A stretch of 64,000 bases of DNA from Pseudidiomarina atlantica (GTDB lineage: Bacteria; Pseudomonadota; Gammaproteobacteria; Enterobacterales; Alteromonadaceae): positions 1 through 64,000 of the forward strand of contig NZ_JPIN01000004.1 in NCBI RefSeq assembly GCF_000753735.1. The letters run 5' to 3'. Position 1 is the first letter of the stretch. Each line of letters starts with the position of its first letter. Under the pieces are notes generated by a model, which was not told where the DNA came from, made no database searches, and was given only the letters and a program-made list of their open reading frames with translations. Below are positions 1 through 8,002 of the stretch, piece by piece. Position numbers and translations under genes: made by a program.

Positions 1-1
1 T

Positions 2-532
2 GCCAATGACCCGATTAACAACGTAGATCCATCTGGAAAATTCTTAAAATTGGCGAAGGCAGCATTTAACGTTGTCAGGAGAGCCATAAAAAACGGAGGA
101 GACTTCAGGAAAGCCGGAGCTGATGAACTTGCTAGTTTTGCAGATAATCTAAGTACATTGGCGGATGGCCAACTTACTTTAGATGATGCGTTTGCAGTAG
201 CGGATTTAGCTACTGGTTTTGGTGGAGAAGCTAAGCAAATCTATCATCGCTTAGGTGATTCTGCCGAAAATATTCAAGCTATACAGAAATCTGGTAAACT
301 CGAGGGGAACGCCCCAACAAACTTTGTTCAATCTGATATTCCAAAAGTCCAAGCATATGGTGGTCCCTTACCTGAGGGGAAACAGGGGTTTGAATTTACA
401 ACGTCTGCAACTCCTGACTCAGGAGGTATTCCAGGGCAACCAACTTGGTCGGGGAATGGGCACAATCCAGATGTTCAAACGGTCGGAGATAAAGCAGTTA
501 TTAAGTGCGACGTTACCAAAGTTCAATGTTAG
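2..532 (+). CDS. RHS-repeat protein, C-terminal end with variable toxin tip (5'-truncated by window)
   Basis: The frame is open from the window edge (codon at 2-4) to TAG at 530-532, so only the last 176 residues are seen. The first residues read ANDPINNVDPSGK, the conserved end of the RHS core (usually N-P-x-x-x-V-D-P-x-G), after which RHS proteins switch to a strain-specific toxin. The tip here runs about 160 residues: a helical linker, then a segment opening with YHRLGD, then IQKSGKLEG, VQAYGGPLPEG, FEFTT and a terminal IKCDVTKVQC. The Y-H-R start with a following I-x-x-S-G resembles ADP-ribosyltransferase-fold toxins, but that is weak inference. Base composition is more A+T-rich than the following genes, as is usual for exchanged tips. 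The small gene 6 bases downstream is the expected immunity partner. Family assignment is firm; toxin activity is not established. Confidence 0.8.
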   Translation, partial: ANDPINNVDPSGKFLKLAKAAFNVVRRAIKNGGDFRKAGADELASFADNLSTLADGQLTLDDAFAVADLATGFGGEAKQIYHRLGDSAENIQAIQKSGKLEGNAPTNFVQSDIPKVQAYGGPLPEGKQGFEFTTSATPDSGGIPGQPTWSGNGHNPDVQTVGDKAVIKCDVTKVQC

Positions 533-538
533 GTAAAT

Positions 539-877
539 ATGAATATGTTAGATCAAAGGAAATTCACTGGGTGGCCAAGTAGGGATTGTTATCCGTTGAT
601 GAGATTATCAATGGAGCCAGAAGAGTTATCAGATAAGTTTGGTATAGAATTTGTTGATGGAAGAGATGATCTCGATCATTTTTTAGCAGGCCATATTTTT
701 GATGAAATCATCGGATTTGTAGTCTTTATTAGGCACCGCAATGCTCCACAATCAGGTACACCAGTATATGTGGATTCACAGGTGAGTTCCAATAAATCAA
801 TTGAGCGGATCACAAAAGTGCTAAGCCTTAAACAAAATCAAATTAATTGGACTAGAGAGCTGGTTAAGGATAATTAA
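539..877 (+). CDS. Small hypothetical protein, candidate immunity protein for the RHS tip
   Basis: It encodes 112 residues, rich in acidic and charged residues, with no signal peptide or membrane segment, so it is probably cytoplasmic. I do not recognise the family. Its position is the argument for its role: it starts 6 bases after the stop of the RHS tip, on the same strand, shares the A+T-rich composition and is followed by a terminator at 899-925, so toxin tip and this gene form the end of one transcript. That is the standard layout for a polymorphic toxin and its cognate immunity protein. A second in-frame ATG lies two codons downstream; the first has an AGG at a suitable distance. It could instead be an unrelated cargo gene. 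Confidence 0.7.
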   Translation: MNMLDQRKFTGWPSRDCYPLMRLSMEPEELSDKFGIEFVDGRDDLDHFLAGHIFDEIIGFVVFIRHRNAPQSGTPVYVDSQVSSNKSIERITKVLSLKQNQINWTRELVKDN

Positions 878-898
878 TTTGTGCAGCAGTTTCGAATC

Positions 899-925
899 AA
901 AGGCCCCGCGCTTTTGGGGCCTTTT
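899..925 (+). terminator. Rho-independent terminator after the RHS/immunity genes
   Basis: Arms AAAGGCCCC (899-907) and GGGGCCTTT (916-924) are perfectly complementary around an 8-base loop and are followed by T. The A-run on the left arm lets the hairpin act in both directions, so it may also serve the leftward gene ending at 959. Confidence 0.85.
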
Positions 926-958
926 GAGGGTGTTCAATATTCTGTGTCACAGCCAACC

Positions 959-1954
959 TCATTCCTTTTTCAATGCCAGCTCGATCAGCAATGGGAAGTG
1001 ATCAGAGCCAAACTTAGGCAGGCGTTTCATTTCTACCAACAGAAAGTGGTTGCTGTGAAACAGGTGGTCGAGCGGCCAACGCAAAAACGGTAGTTGGGTG
1101 TGAAACGTATTAAAGAAGCCACGGCCCATGCGCGGATCGAGCAATCGACTGGTTTGCAAAAACTCGCGGGTCGTAGGCGACCAAGCAACATCGTTTAGGT
1201 CACCGGTAACGACGACGGGGCCATGCTCTTTTGCCGCACGCTTGGCAATGGTTAGCAGCTCGCGATCGCGGGGCTTGGACTTTTCGTTTTCGGTTGGACT
1301 CGGCGGCGCGGGATGTACGCAATGGAGTTTGACGACACGGCCACCGGGCATTTGTACGTCGACATGAATCGACGGCACGTTATCTTCAATCACATTTTCG
1401 ACCGAAATGTTTTCCAGTGGCCAAACTGAATACAGCATCATGCCGTATAGGTTGTTCTGTGGCACGCGAACAACGTGAGGCAGGTCATCTTCAATGTCGG
1501 TGAGCTGCTGCTGCCACCAGTCGTTGGTTTCGACGGCGACGATAATGTCAGGGCGCTCGCGGTTAATGGTACGAACCAGCTCGATAGCGTTGCGATTAGG
1601 TTGTAGCACGTTGACGGTAAGAATGCGTAGGTGTTCACAGACTTTGCTTTCGTCACGCTTGCGCTTGTAGCGCGGGACTGTGCGTGCGGCCAGTGGCGTG
1701 TAAGGAAAGATCCACCAGAGGTGCCACGCGCACGCGGCGAGTTGGAACGCAACCAATAGCCATGTGCTGCCCGCCGTCAGTGGTAGCCAGTAGGCGCTGG
1801 CTAGCAGCAACAGCAGAGCCACAACCGTTAATTGTAGACGTGGAAAATCCCAGACTCTGATTAACCAATGGGTGCGGCTCGACCATGGCACTACACTCAC
1901 CAGCACCAATAGTGCAGTGAAACAAGCGATAAGGGTAAAGCTAGTGGTGGGCAT
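959..1954 (-). CDS. Membrane-anchored endonuclease/exonuclease/phosphatase (EEP) family protein
   Basis: The product has 331 residues. Its N-terminal third holds three hydrophobic segments (about residues 5-25, 35-55 and 60-80), and the rest is an EEP hydrolase domain: LRILTVNVLQPN opens the fold, then D-I-I-V-A-V-E-T with the metal-binding Glu, H-P-A-P-P in the middle, VVVTGDLND with the catalytic Asp/Asn, and GSDHFPLL at the end. This matches the bacterial group of EEP proteins with membrane-spanning N termini, whose substrates (DNA, phosphoinositide-like or lipid phosphates) are mostly unknown. I chose the ATG at 1954 because AAGGA lies 8 bases upstream; a longer frame to 2008 has no ribosome site. 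It diverges from ubiD. Confidence 0.85.
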   Translation of the reverse strand: MPTTSFTLIACFTALLVLVSVVPWSSRTHWLIRVWDFPRLQLTVVALLLLLASAYWLPLTAGSTWLLVAFQLAACAWHLWWIFPYTPLAARTVPRYKRKRDESKVCEHLRILTVNVLQPNRNAIELVRTINRERPDIIVAVETNDWWQQQLTDIEDDLPHVVRVPQNNLYGMMLYSVWPLENISVENVIEDNVPSIHVDVQMPGGRVVKLHCVHPAPPSPTENEKSKPRDRELLTIAKRAAKEHGPVVVTGDLNDVAWSPTTREFLQTSRLLDPRMGRGFFNTFHTQLPFLRWPLDHLFHSNHFLLVEMKRLPKFGSDHFPLLIELALKKE

Positions 1955-2064
1955 GGAACAGCATCCTTGTGACGACAATGGCTTTAGCCTAGCGTACTTT
2001 GAAAGCACTGAAAACCGCCGTGAAACTCCGTATAATGGAAAAAAACTGAAAAGCCGAGGCAGCA

Positions 2065-3534
2065 GTGAAATATCAAGACTTGCGAGACTTTATCGCGCTC
2101 CTTGAACAGCGTGGTGATTTAAAACGCATTCAGATTGAGGTCGACCCCTATTTAGAAATGACGGAAATCTCTGATCGCACGCTGAAAGCGGGCGGGCCTG
2201 CGTTGTTGTTCGAAAATGTCAAAGGCCATAGCGTACCTGTGCTCGCCAATTTATTTGGCACCCCAGAACGGGTTGCACTGGGCATGGGGCAAGACTCCGT
2301 CGAAGCGTTGCGCGATGTCGGCAAATTACTGGCGTTTCTGAAGGAGCCAGAGCCACCGAAAGGTTTTCGTGATGCCTTAAACTTGTTGCCGGTGTACAAG
2401 AAAGTGCTCTCAATGTCGCCTAAGCAACTTAAAAAAGCGCCGTGCCAAGAGGTGGTGCTCAGTGGCGAGCAAGTCGACTTGACGCAGTTGCCGATTCAAC
2501 ACTGCTGGCCCGGCGACGTTGCGCCGCTCATAACGTGGGGCCTTACGGTGACTAAAGGGCCACATAAAGAGCGCCAGAATTTGGGCATTTATCGGCAGCA
2601 ACTGCTCGGTAAGAATAAAGTCATCATGCGTTGGCTGTCGCACCGTGGTGGCGCGCTAGACTTTCAAGAATGGCAGCGCCAGCACCCGGGGGAGAACTTC
2701 CCGGTTGCGGTGGCCTTGGGCGCTGATCCCGCCACCATTCTTGGTGCCGTAACACCAGTGCCAGATAGTTTGTCAGAGTACGCTTTTGCCGGTTTGCTGC
2801 GCGATGGCAAGACCGAGGTAGTGAAATGTGTGAGCAACGATTTACAAGTGCCCGCGCATGCCGAAATCATTTTGGAAGGCTACATCGCACCAGGAGAAAT
2901 GGCGCCTGAAGGACCTTACGGTGATCACACCGGCTATTACAACGAAGTCGATGAGTTTCCGGTCTTTACCGTGACGCATGTCACGCAGCGGCGGCAACCT
3001 ATTTATCATTCAACTTACACCGGACGGCCACCAGATGAACCTGCCGTATTAGGTGTCGCGCTGAACGAAGTGTTCGTGCCTTTGTTGCAAAAGCAATTTC
3101 CAGAGATTGTCGATTTTTATCTGCCGCCCGAAGGTTGTTCCTATCGCGTTGCCGTGGTGACCATGAAGAAGCAGTACGCCGGACATGCAAAGCGGGTGAT
3201 GATGGGTGTGTGGTCGTTCTTGCGGCAATTTATGTACACCAAATTCGTGATTGTCTGCGACGATGACGTCAATGCGCGTGATTGGCAAGACGTCATCTGG
3301 GCGATGACCACGCGAATGGACCCCGCTCGTGATACGGTGTTGGTTGAGAACACGCCGATTGATTACTTAGATTTCGCCTCACCAGTGTCTGGGCTCGGCT
3401 CAAAAATGGGCATGGATGCGACCAATAAATGGCCGGGTGAAACCGAACGTGAGTGGGGCGTACCTATTGTGATGGCCGACGAAGTGAAAGCGAAGGTCGA
3501 TGCAATGTGGGACGAATTGGGCATTTTGGATTAA
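2065..3534 (+). CDS. ubiD: 4-hydroxy-3-polyprenylbenzoate decarboxylase UbiD
   Basis: UbiD removes the carboxyl group from the polyprenylated 4-hydroxybenzoate ring in ubiquinone synthesis, using prenylated FMN made by UbiX. The 489-residue product matches the family over its full length (E. coli UbiD is 497). The N terminus [15 protein letters not shown] and [15 protein letters not shown] are hallmark UbiD stretches, and [11 protein letters not shown] near residue 282 carries the conserved Glu/Asp region of the active site. The start is GTG at 2065, fixed by homology to the E. coli N terminus and by GAGG a few bases upstream. fre follows 14 bases downstream, the classical ubiD-fre pair of gammaproteobacteria. 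Confidence 0.97.
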   Translation: MKYQDLRDFIALLEQRGDLKRIQIEVDPYLEMTEISDRTLKAGGPALLFENVKGHSVPVLANLFGTPERVALGMGQDSVEALRDVGKLLAFLKEPEPPKGFRDALNLLPVYKKVLSMSPKQLKKAPCQEVVLSGEQVDLTQLPIQHCWPGDVAPLITWGLTVTKGPHKERQNLGIYRQQLLGKNKVIMRWLSHRGGALDFQEWQRQHPGENFPVAVALGADPATILGAVTPVPDSLSEYAFAGLLRDGKTEVVKCVSNDLQVPAHAEIILEGYIAPGEMAPEGPYGDHTGYYNEVDEFPVFTVTHVTQRRQPIYHSTYTGRPPDEPAVLGVALNEVFVPLLQKQFPEIVDFYLPPEGCSYRVAVVTMKKQYAGHAKRVMMGVWSFLRQFMYTKFVIVCDDDVNARDWQDVIWAMTTRMDPARDTVLVENTPIDYLDFASPVSGLGSKMGMDATNKWPGETEREWGVPIVMADEVKAKVDAMWDELGILD

Positions 3535-3548
3535 GGATTCTTGGATTA

Positions 3549-4247
3549 ATGAAACAATTATTAGCGCAGTTGGCAGAGCTCGAAAATTTGACACCACAGG
3601 TGTATCGCGTGGTGTTGCAGTTGCCAGAAGCGATTGAGTTTAGTGCCGGACAGTACTTACAAGTGGTCATGGGCGAGCGCGATAAGCGCCCGTTTTCCAT
3701 CGCTTCTTGTCCATCGAAAACAGATACGGTGGAGCTGCACATCGGTGCAACACCGGATAATCCCTATGCCATGGAAGTGATTGAACGGCTGCAACAACAG
3801 CGTGAGTTGGTGATTGAAGCTCCACTGGGCAGCGCGCAGTACCGTCCGAACAGTGAGCGGGCGATGATCCTCATCGCTGGTGGTACGGGTTTTTCCTACA
3901 CTTGGTCGATTTTGCAGGCGCACTTGCGTAAGCAACCAGAACGCCCGGTCACCTTGTATTGGGGCGGACGCAAGCCGGCCGATTTGTATTACGATGCCAA
4001 ACTGCAAGCCTTAAGCGAGCAGCATGAGCATTTTCATTACCGTCCAGTAGTAGAAGAAGCTGATGCACAGTGGCATGGCGCGATTGGCCTAGTGCACCAA
4101 GCGGTGATGCTTGAGCAAACAGACCTGGCAGAAGCCGATGTCTATGTGGCAGGTCGTTTTGAAATGGTGCGCGTGATTCGCGATGATTTTCATGCGCGTG
4201 GTCTGCCGCTGGCACAGCTCTATGGCGACGCGCTAGCCTTCATTTAA
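3549..4247 (+). CDS. fre: NAD(P)H-flavin reductase
   Basis: Fre reduces free FMN, FAD or riboflavin with NAD(P)H, supplying reduced flavin to other enzymes. The product has 232 residues, as in E. coli. It shows the two halves of a ferredoxin-NADP reductase fold: the flavin-binding RPFSIAS at about residue 47, and the pyridine-nucleotide site AGGTGFSYTWSIL at about 110-122. YWGGRK and VYVAGRFEMV are further family motifs. The ATG at 3549 follows the ubiD stop by 14 bases; an upstream in-frame extension overlapping ubiD has no support. The gene is probably co-transcribed with ubiD; reduced flavin made here may also feed UbiX/UbiD cofactor synthesis, which is inference. Confidence 0.96.
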   Translation: MKQLLAQLAELENLTPQVYRVVLQLPEAIEFSAGQYLQVVMGERDKRPFSIASCPSKTDTVELHIGATPDNPYAMEVIERLQQQRELVIEAPLGSAQYRPNSERAMILIAGGTGFSYTWSILQAHLRKQPERPVTLYWGGRKPADLYYDAKLQALSEQHEHFHYRPVVEEADAQWHGAIGLVHQAVMLEQTDLAEADVYVAGRFEMVRVIRDDFHARGLPLAQLYGDALAFI

Positions 4248-4274
4248 GCACGCTGTTATACTTTGCAGCGCATT

Positions 4275-4366
4275 ACCAAGGGGTGCCCCCGTATTTAACG
4301 GTGTGGCTGAGATGCTATGAGCGAACCCTTTGCACCTGATCCGGTTAATACTGGCGTAGGAATGGT
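4275..4366 (+). ncRNA. TPP riboswitch aptamer (THI element)
   Basis: The signature blocks occur in order: GGGGTGCCC (4280-4288), GGCTGAGA (4315 region), ACCCTT (4325-4330), ACCTGATCCGGTTAATAC (4334 region) and GGCGTAGGAA (4353 onward). These form the P2-P5 helices and the pyrophosphate and pyrimidine-binding loops of the thiamin pyrophosphate riboswitch. It precedes a TonB receptor, PnuT and a kinase, so it should shut off thiamin uptake when TPP is plentiful. Confidence 0.96.
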
Positions 4367-4401
4367 AACGAACTTAGTTCATCCAGATCTCTTACCCGAC
4401 C

Positions 4402-4437
4402 GGATTGTTTCTGAACCAGAAGTTGAGGAAATAATCC
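4402..4437 (+). promoter_or_regulatory. Riboswitch expression platform: start-region-sequestering hairpin
   Basis: GGATTGTTTC (4402-4411) can pair along its whole length with GAAATAATCC (4428-4437), ten pairs with one G-U, closing directly against the ATG at 4438. The Shine-Dalgarno GAGGAA (4425-4430) is partly inside the stem. No T-run follows, so this looks like control of translation, not of termination. The alternative anti-sequestering pairing has not been worked out. Confidence 0.7.
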
Positions 4438-6564
4438 ATGATTCGCAATCTTTCTTTATTGAGCGCGCTTGCCGCGACCACCACTCTTTGCAGTTCGCCT
4501 GCGTTGGCGCAATCCACCGACGACGCTAATCAATCCATCGAACGCATCACCATTCAAGGTGACTTTCGCCGCATGACCGTGCAAGAAGCACCCACCAGCG
4601 TCACCGCTTTAGTGGCCGAGCGCTTTGGTCAACGGGGTGCGGTGCACCTTGAAAGCATGCTTAATGCCATGGCCAATGTGAACTTTTCTGGTGGTAGTTC
4701 GCGCGCACGTTTTATCCAAATTCGTGGCGTGGGCGAGCGCAGCCAGTTTGTGGACCCGATCCAGCCCTCGGTTGGGTTGCTCATCGACGGCATTAATTAC
4801 AGTGGTTTGGCACAAGCTGCGCAGCTCTTTGATATTAGCCAAGTCGAAGTGTATCGCGGGCCGCAAAGTGGTCGTTTTGGTGCCGATGGAATGGCCGGTA
4901 TGTTGGTACTTGAGAGTACCCAGCCCGGCACAGAAGCCCAAGGCCAATGGCAATTAGGTGTCGCCAATTACGGCGGTGTGCGCGGTGGCTTTGCCGCCGG
5001 CGCCGAGCTAGGCGCATTGGGACGGGGGCGTATCAGCGTCTACCAGCAACGTGACGATGGCTTCATTGAGAATACCTATCTGCAGCGTGACGACACCAAC
5101 AGTCGCTCAGAGCGCAATCTACGTATAAATCTGTTCACCGAATTAGCACCTGATTGGTCACTGCGAACGACTTTTCATGCCTTGCGCCAAGACAATGGCT
5201 ACGATGCCTTTTCGCTGGATAACGACCGCACAACTTTATCGGATGAACCTGGTGAAGACGATTTACGTAGTCGCGCCGGTCGGTTAGCACTCACTTACAA
5301 TGGCTGGCAAGCTGCTGAGGTCGAGCTGAGCGTCAGCACGCTAACGGCAGACAGCGTCTACAGCTACGATGAAGATTGGAGCTATGTCGGTATCGCACCG
5401 GGTTGGGAATACAGCTCGTTTGATGCATATGAGCGTGAACGCGACGACCAAACCATCGAGTTACGGATTGTCAGTCAGCAACCACTTATGTTGGCGCAAC
5501 GGGAAACCGATTGGTTGGCCGGTATTTATATTTACGATCGTGACGAAACCTTGCGTCGCGATTTCTATAACTGGGACATTGACCAACAAGATGCCTTTAC
5601 CAGTGACTACTTAAGCGAGCATCGCGCTATTTATGGTGAACTGACCCATCATGTGAATCCTGCTTGGCAACTGACCGCCGGCGCGCGCTTTGAACGCTAT
5701 GATAATGGCTACACTGACTCGAATCAGGTACGGGAAAACCCGACCGATACGATGTGGGGAGGGCGCCTAAGTTTAAGTTATTTGCCCGAGGTCGATCAGC
5801 TTTGGTACCTGACTTTAGCGCGTGGTTACAAAGCTGGTGGTGTCAACGGTGAGGCTTTGGGTAAAGCGCAGGACGCGAGTTTGACAGATTTGCGCGACTA
5901 TTTATTGGCACGCGCGACTTTTGCGCCGGAGTTGCTCACCAGCCTAGAGTTAGGGCACAAAGTGGTCAGTGCCGATCAGCGTTTGGCGCTGCAAGCCGCA
6001 GTTTTTGTACAACAGCGTGATGACGTTCAACTCAAAGGTTGGGTCAACCGCGATCAAAGCTTTGTCGGCTACCTGCAGAATGCGGCTGAAGGCAATGCCT
6101 ACGGTGCGGAGCTTGAAGTCACTTACCGCGTCAACGAAGCAGTGGAAACCTTTGCTAGCGTTGGCTGGTTGGAAACTGAAATCGATGGTTTCGTCACTGA
6201 AGACGGCGTCGATATGAGTGGTCGAGAGCAAGCCCATGCACCGAATTATCAATACAATGCGGGTGTGCGTTGGCAGTTGCTGGAAAATCTGCAACTGACG
6301 CTCGAAACGGATGGTAAAGACGGCTTCTATTATTCTGATTCGCACATGAGTCGCGCTGATTCGATGCAAGTCCTCCATGCCAATGTTCGTTGGCAACTGG
6401 GTGCGTGGCGGTTGTCGTTGTGGGCGCGTAACTTAACCGACGAAGATTACGGTATTCGTGGCTTCTACTTTGGCAATGACCCGCGCAAAGAGTATGTGCC
6501 AGAAACCTATGAACAATTTGGTGAACCACGTCGCTTTGGTTTCACCGCCAACTATCACTTTTAA
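4438..6564 (+). CDS. TonB-dependent outer-membrane receptor, probably for thiamin
   Basis: The 708-residue product starts with a cleavable signal peptide ending SSPALAQ-S (cleavage near residue 25). A plug domain follows (about 50-170, with VEVYRGPQSGRFGADGMAG, the typical end of the plug), then a 22-strand barrel ending in the aromatic FGFTANYHF expected of outer-membrane proteins. Its place directly behind a TPP riboswitch and in front of pnuT identifies the likely cargo as thiamin or a thiamin phosphate; such riboswitch-controlled receptors are known from comparative studies of thiamin genes. Energy would come from TonB-ExbBD, encoded elsewhere. GAGGAA lies 7 bases before the start, inside the predicted riboswitch stem. 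The cargo is inferred from context only. Confidence 0.9.
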   Translation: MIRNLSLLSALAATTTLCSSPALAQSTDDANQSIERITIQGDFRRMTVQEAPTSVTALVAERFGQRGAVHLESMLNAMANVNFSGGSSRARFIQIRGVGERSQFVDPIQPSVGLLIDGINYSGLAQAAQLFDISQVEVYRGPQSGRFGADGMAGMLVLESTQPGTEAQGQWQLGVANYGGVRGGFAAGAELGALGRGRISVYQQRDDGFIENTYLQRDDTNSRSERNLRINLFTELAPDWSLRTTFHALRQDNGYDAFSLDNDRTTLSDEPGEDDLRSRAGRLALTYNGWQAAEVELSVSTLTADSVYSYDEDWSYVGIAPGWEYSSFDAYERERDDQTIELRIVSQQPLMLAQRETDWLAGIYIYDRDETLRRDFYNWDIDQQDAFTSDYLSEHRAIYGELTHHVNPAWQLTAGARFERYDNGYTDSNQVRENPTDTMWGGRLSLSYLPEVDQLWYLTLARGYKAGGVNGEALGKAQDASLTDLRDYLLARATFAPELLTSLELGHKVVSADQRLALQAAVFVQQRDDVQLKGWVNRDQSFVGYLQNAAEGNAYGAELEVTYRVNEAVETFASVGWLETEIDGFVTEDGVDMSGREQAHAPNYQYNAGVRWQLLENLQLTLETDGKDGFYYSDSHMSRADSMQVLHANVRWQLGAWRLSLWARNLTDEDYGIRGFYFGNDPRKEYVPETYEQFGEPRRFGFTANYHF

Positions 6565-6591
6565 GCAGCTGTCAGCGCAAAGGAAACACCC

Positions 6592-7227
6592 ATGAATCCG
6601 TGGCTACAACAACTGGTTGAACAAATCCTTGCGACGTCTTGGTTAGAGTGGACTGCGGTCGTATTAGCCATCGGCTATCTGGTGTTGGCGGCACACCAAT
6701 CTTTGTGGTGCTGGCTTGCGGCGGGCATCAGCTGTGTGATCTACACGCAGCTGATGTTTGGTGCTAAGTTGTACATGGAAGCTGGGTTACAGGTCATTTA
6801 TGTGCTACTCGCAGGCTACGGCTGGTGGCAATGGCGTTACGGTAAGGCGCAAATCGACGCGCAACAGGTCAGTGCCTTGAGTTGGCGCTTTCATGTGCTG
6901 TGGTGTGTGGTGTTAGCCGTGCTGGCTGCTGCTTTGGCGTGGACGCTACAAACCTTTACCGACGCCGATGCGGTCTGGCTCGATAGCTACACCACCGTTT
7001 ATTCGCTGTTCGCAACCTGGCTCCTAACACGCAAGCAATTCGCCAACTGGTGGTACTGGCTAGTGATCGATGCCATTTATGTGTACCTTTATAGCAGCAA
7101 AGGTTTTGTGATCACCGGCGGACTTTATGGCGTATATTTAGGTCTGGTCGTGTACGCAATGTGGCAATGGCGCGTTGGCGCGCATGGAGCATCAGCACAG
7201 GAGCAACAATGCAGCAGCAGTGGTTAG
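6592..7227 (+). CDS. pnuT: Thiamin transporter PnuT (PnuC family)
   Basis: This is an inner-membrane protein of 211 residues with about seven hydrophobic segments. It shows the PnuC-family pattern: a Tyr/Leu-rich second helix (AIGYLVLAAHQSLWCW), SCVIYTQLMFGAKLY, then GYGWWQWRYG near residues 75-83, the W-x-x-W/R signature. Family members carry unphosphorylated vitamins (nicotinamide riboside, riboflavin, thiamin) by facilitated diffusion, with trapping by a kinase inside. The TPP riboswitch upstream and the kinase gene overlapping its 3' end by 19 bases point to thiamin. The 27-base gap to the receptor gene and an AAAGGAAA ribosome site support one operon. Confidence 0.92.
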   Translation: MNPWLQQLVEQILATSWLEWTAVVLAIGYLVLAAHQSLWCWLAAGISCVIYTQLMFGAKLYMEAGLQVIYVLLAGYGWWQWRYGKAQIDAQQVSALSWRFHVLWCVVLAVLAAALAWTLQTFTDADAVWLDSYTTVYSLFATWLLTRKQFANWWYWLVIDAIYVYLYSSKGFVITGGLYGVYLGLVVYAMWQWRVGAHGASAQEQQCSSSG

Positions 7228-7991
7228 AAAGTCTGCCCATCCACGGGGTTATTAAAACCGAGCCGCTCTTACGCGGGGTCGCTAATAACGTCTATAAAAT
7301 CGTCACCACTCAGCAAACCTACATCCTGAAACAGTTCCGCTTCGACCATCCTTACGGACTTGATCGTGACCAAGAAGTGCGCGTGCAACAACAGTTGGCA
7401 GCGCAGCAATTGGCACCGCAAGTATTGCACTACGATGCAGTGCAGGGCTTGGTATTACAAAGTTACCTTGAAGAACCCGATCTGGCGCATGCCGATGTTG
7501 CCATGACGGTGAAATTACAAACGCTGGCAGATCTATCTGCGCACATTCATCGATTGCCCGTTGAAGTGGCGGTTTGGTCGTTACGCGAGCGGTTACAGCG
7601 CTACTGCGATCAATTAGCCGAATTTGATGCCGAACATGCCGCGCAATTTAAGTCGCGGCTGCAAAAGTTTCGTAAGTTACTCGACAGTTTTGCCGCGCAC
7701 CCGGTGTTTTGTCACAACGATTTGGCGCTGCATCACGTGTTCTTGGCACCGACGCCGAAAGTTATTGATTGGGAATACGCAGGCATGGGCGAGCGCTATT
7801 TTGACCTTGCCAATACCATTGCAGCGAATGACTTAGAGCGCCCGCAACAAAAAGCTTTTTTAAACGCCTATGAAGCTGCCGCAGGTTTTACCTTGCAGTA
7901 CGACACCTTGGCGCATTGGATGGAGCTGGTCGCAGTGGTGAATCAGCTATGGTACGAGTTGCATCATCATTTGCAGCGTATTAGCGAATAA
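7209..7991 (+). CDS. Aminoglycoside-phosphotransferase-fold kinase, probably thiamin kinase
   Basis: The 260-residue protein has the APH/choline-kinase fold: an N-lobe with ILKQF carrying the ATP-binding Lys, the catalytic loop CHNDLALHHVFL (about residues 168-179, Asp as base) and the metal-binding VIDWEYAG (about 185-192). It fits the ThiK (YcfN) type enzyme that turns imported thiamin into thiamin monophosphate, which ThiL then converts to TPP. Phosphorylation would trap vitamin entering through PnuT. The ATG at 7209 lies within the end of pnuT; GGAGCAAC upstream is the ribosome site. Substrate is inferred from the operon; choline or an aminoglycoside cannot be excluded by sequence alone. 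Confidence 0.85.
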   Translation: MQQQWLESLPIHGVIKTEPLLRGVANNVYKIVTTQQTYILKQFRFDHPYGLDRDQEVRVQQQLAAQQLAPQVLHYDAVQGLVLQSYLEEPDLAHADVAMTVKLQTLADLSAHIHRLPVEVAVWSLRERLQRYCDQLAEFDAEHAAQFKSRLQKFRKLLDSFAAHPVFCHNDLALHHVFLAPTPKVIDWEYAGMGERYFDLANTIAANDLERPQQKAFLNAYEAAAGFTLQYDTLAHWMELVAVVNQLWYELHHHLQRISE

Positions 7992-8002
7992 GGAAGTGAA
8001 CC

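Noticed and set aside
255-536. Open frame of 93 codons overlapping the end of the RHS tip in another frame
   Set aside because: It lies wholly inside the RHS reading frame, has no ribosome site and shows no family pattern; the RHS frame continues straight from the conserved core.
4317-4529. Short open frame starting inside the riboswitch
   Set aside because: Its bases are taken up by conserved aptamer pairing and the start of the receptor gene; there is no ribosome site.
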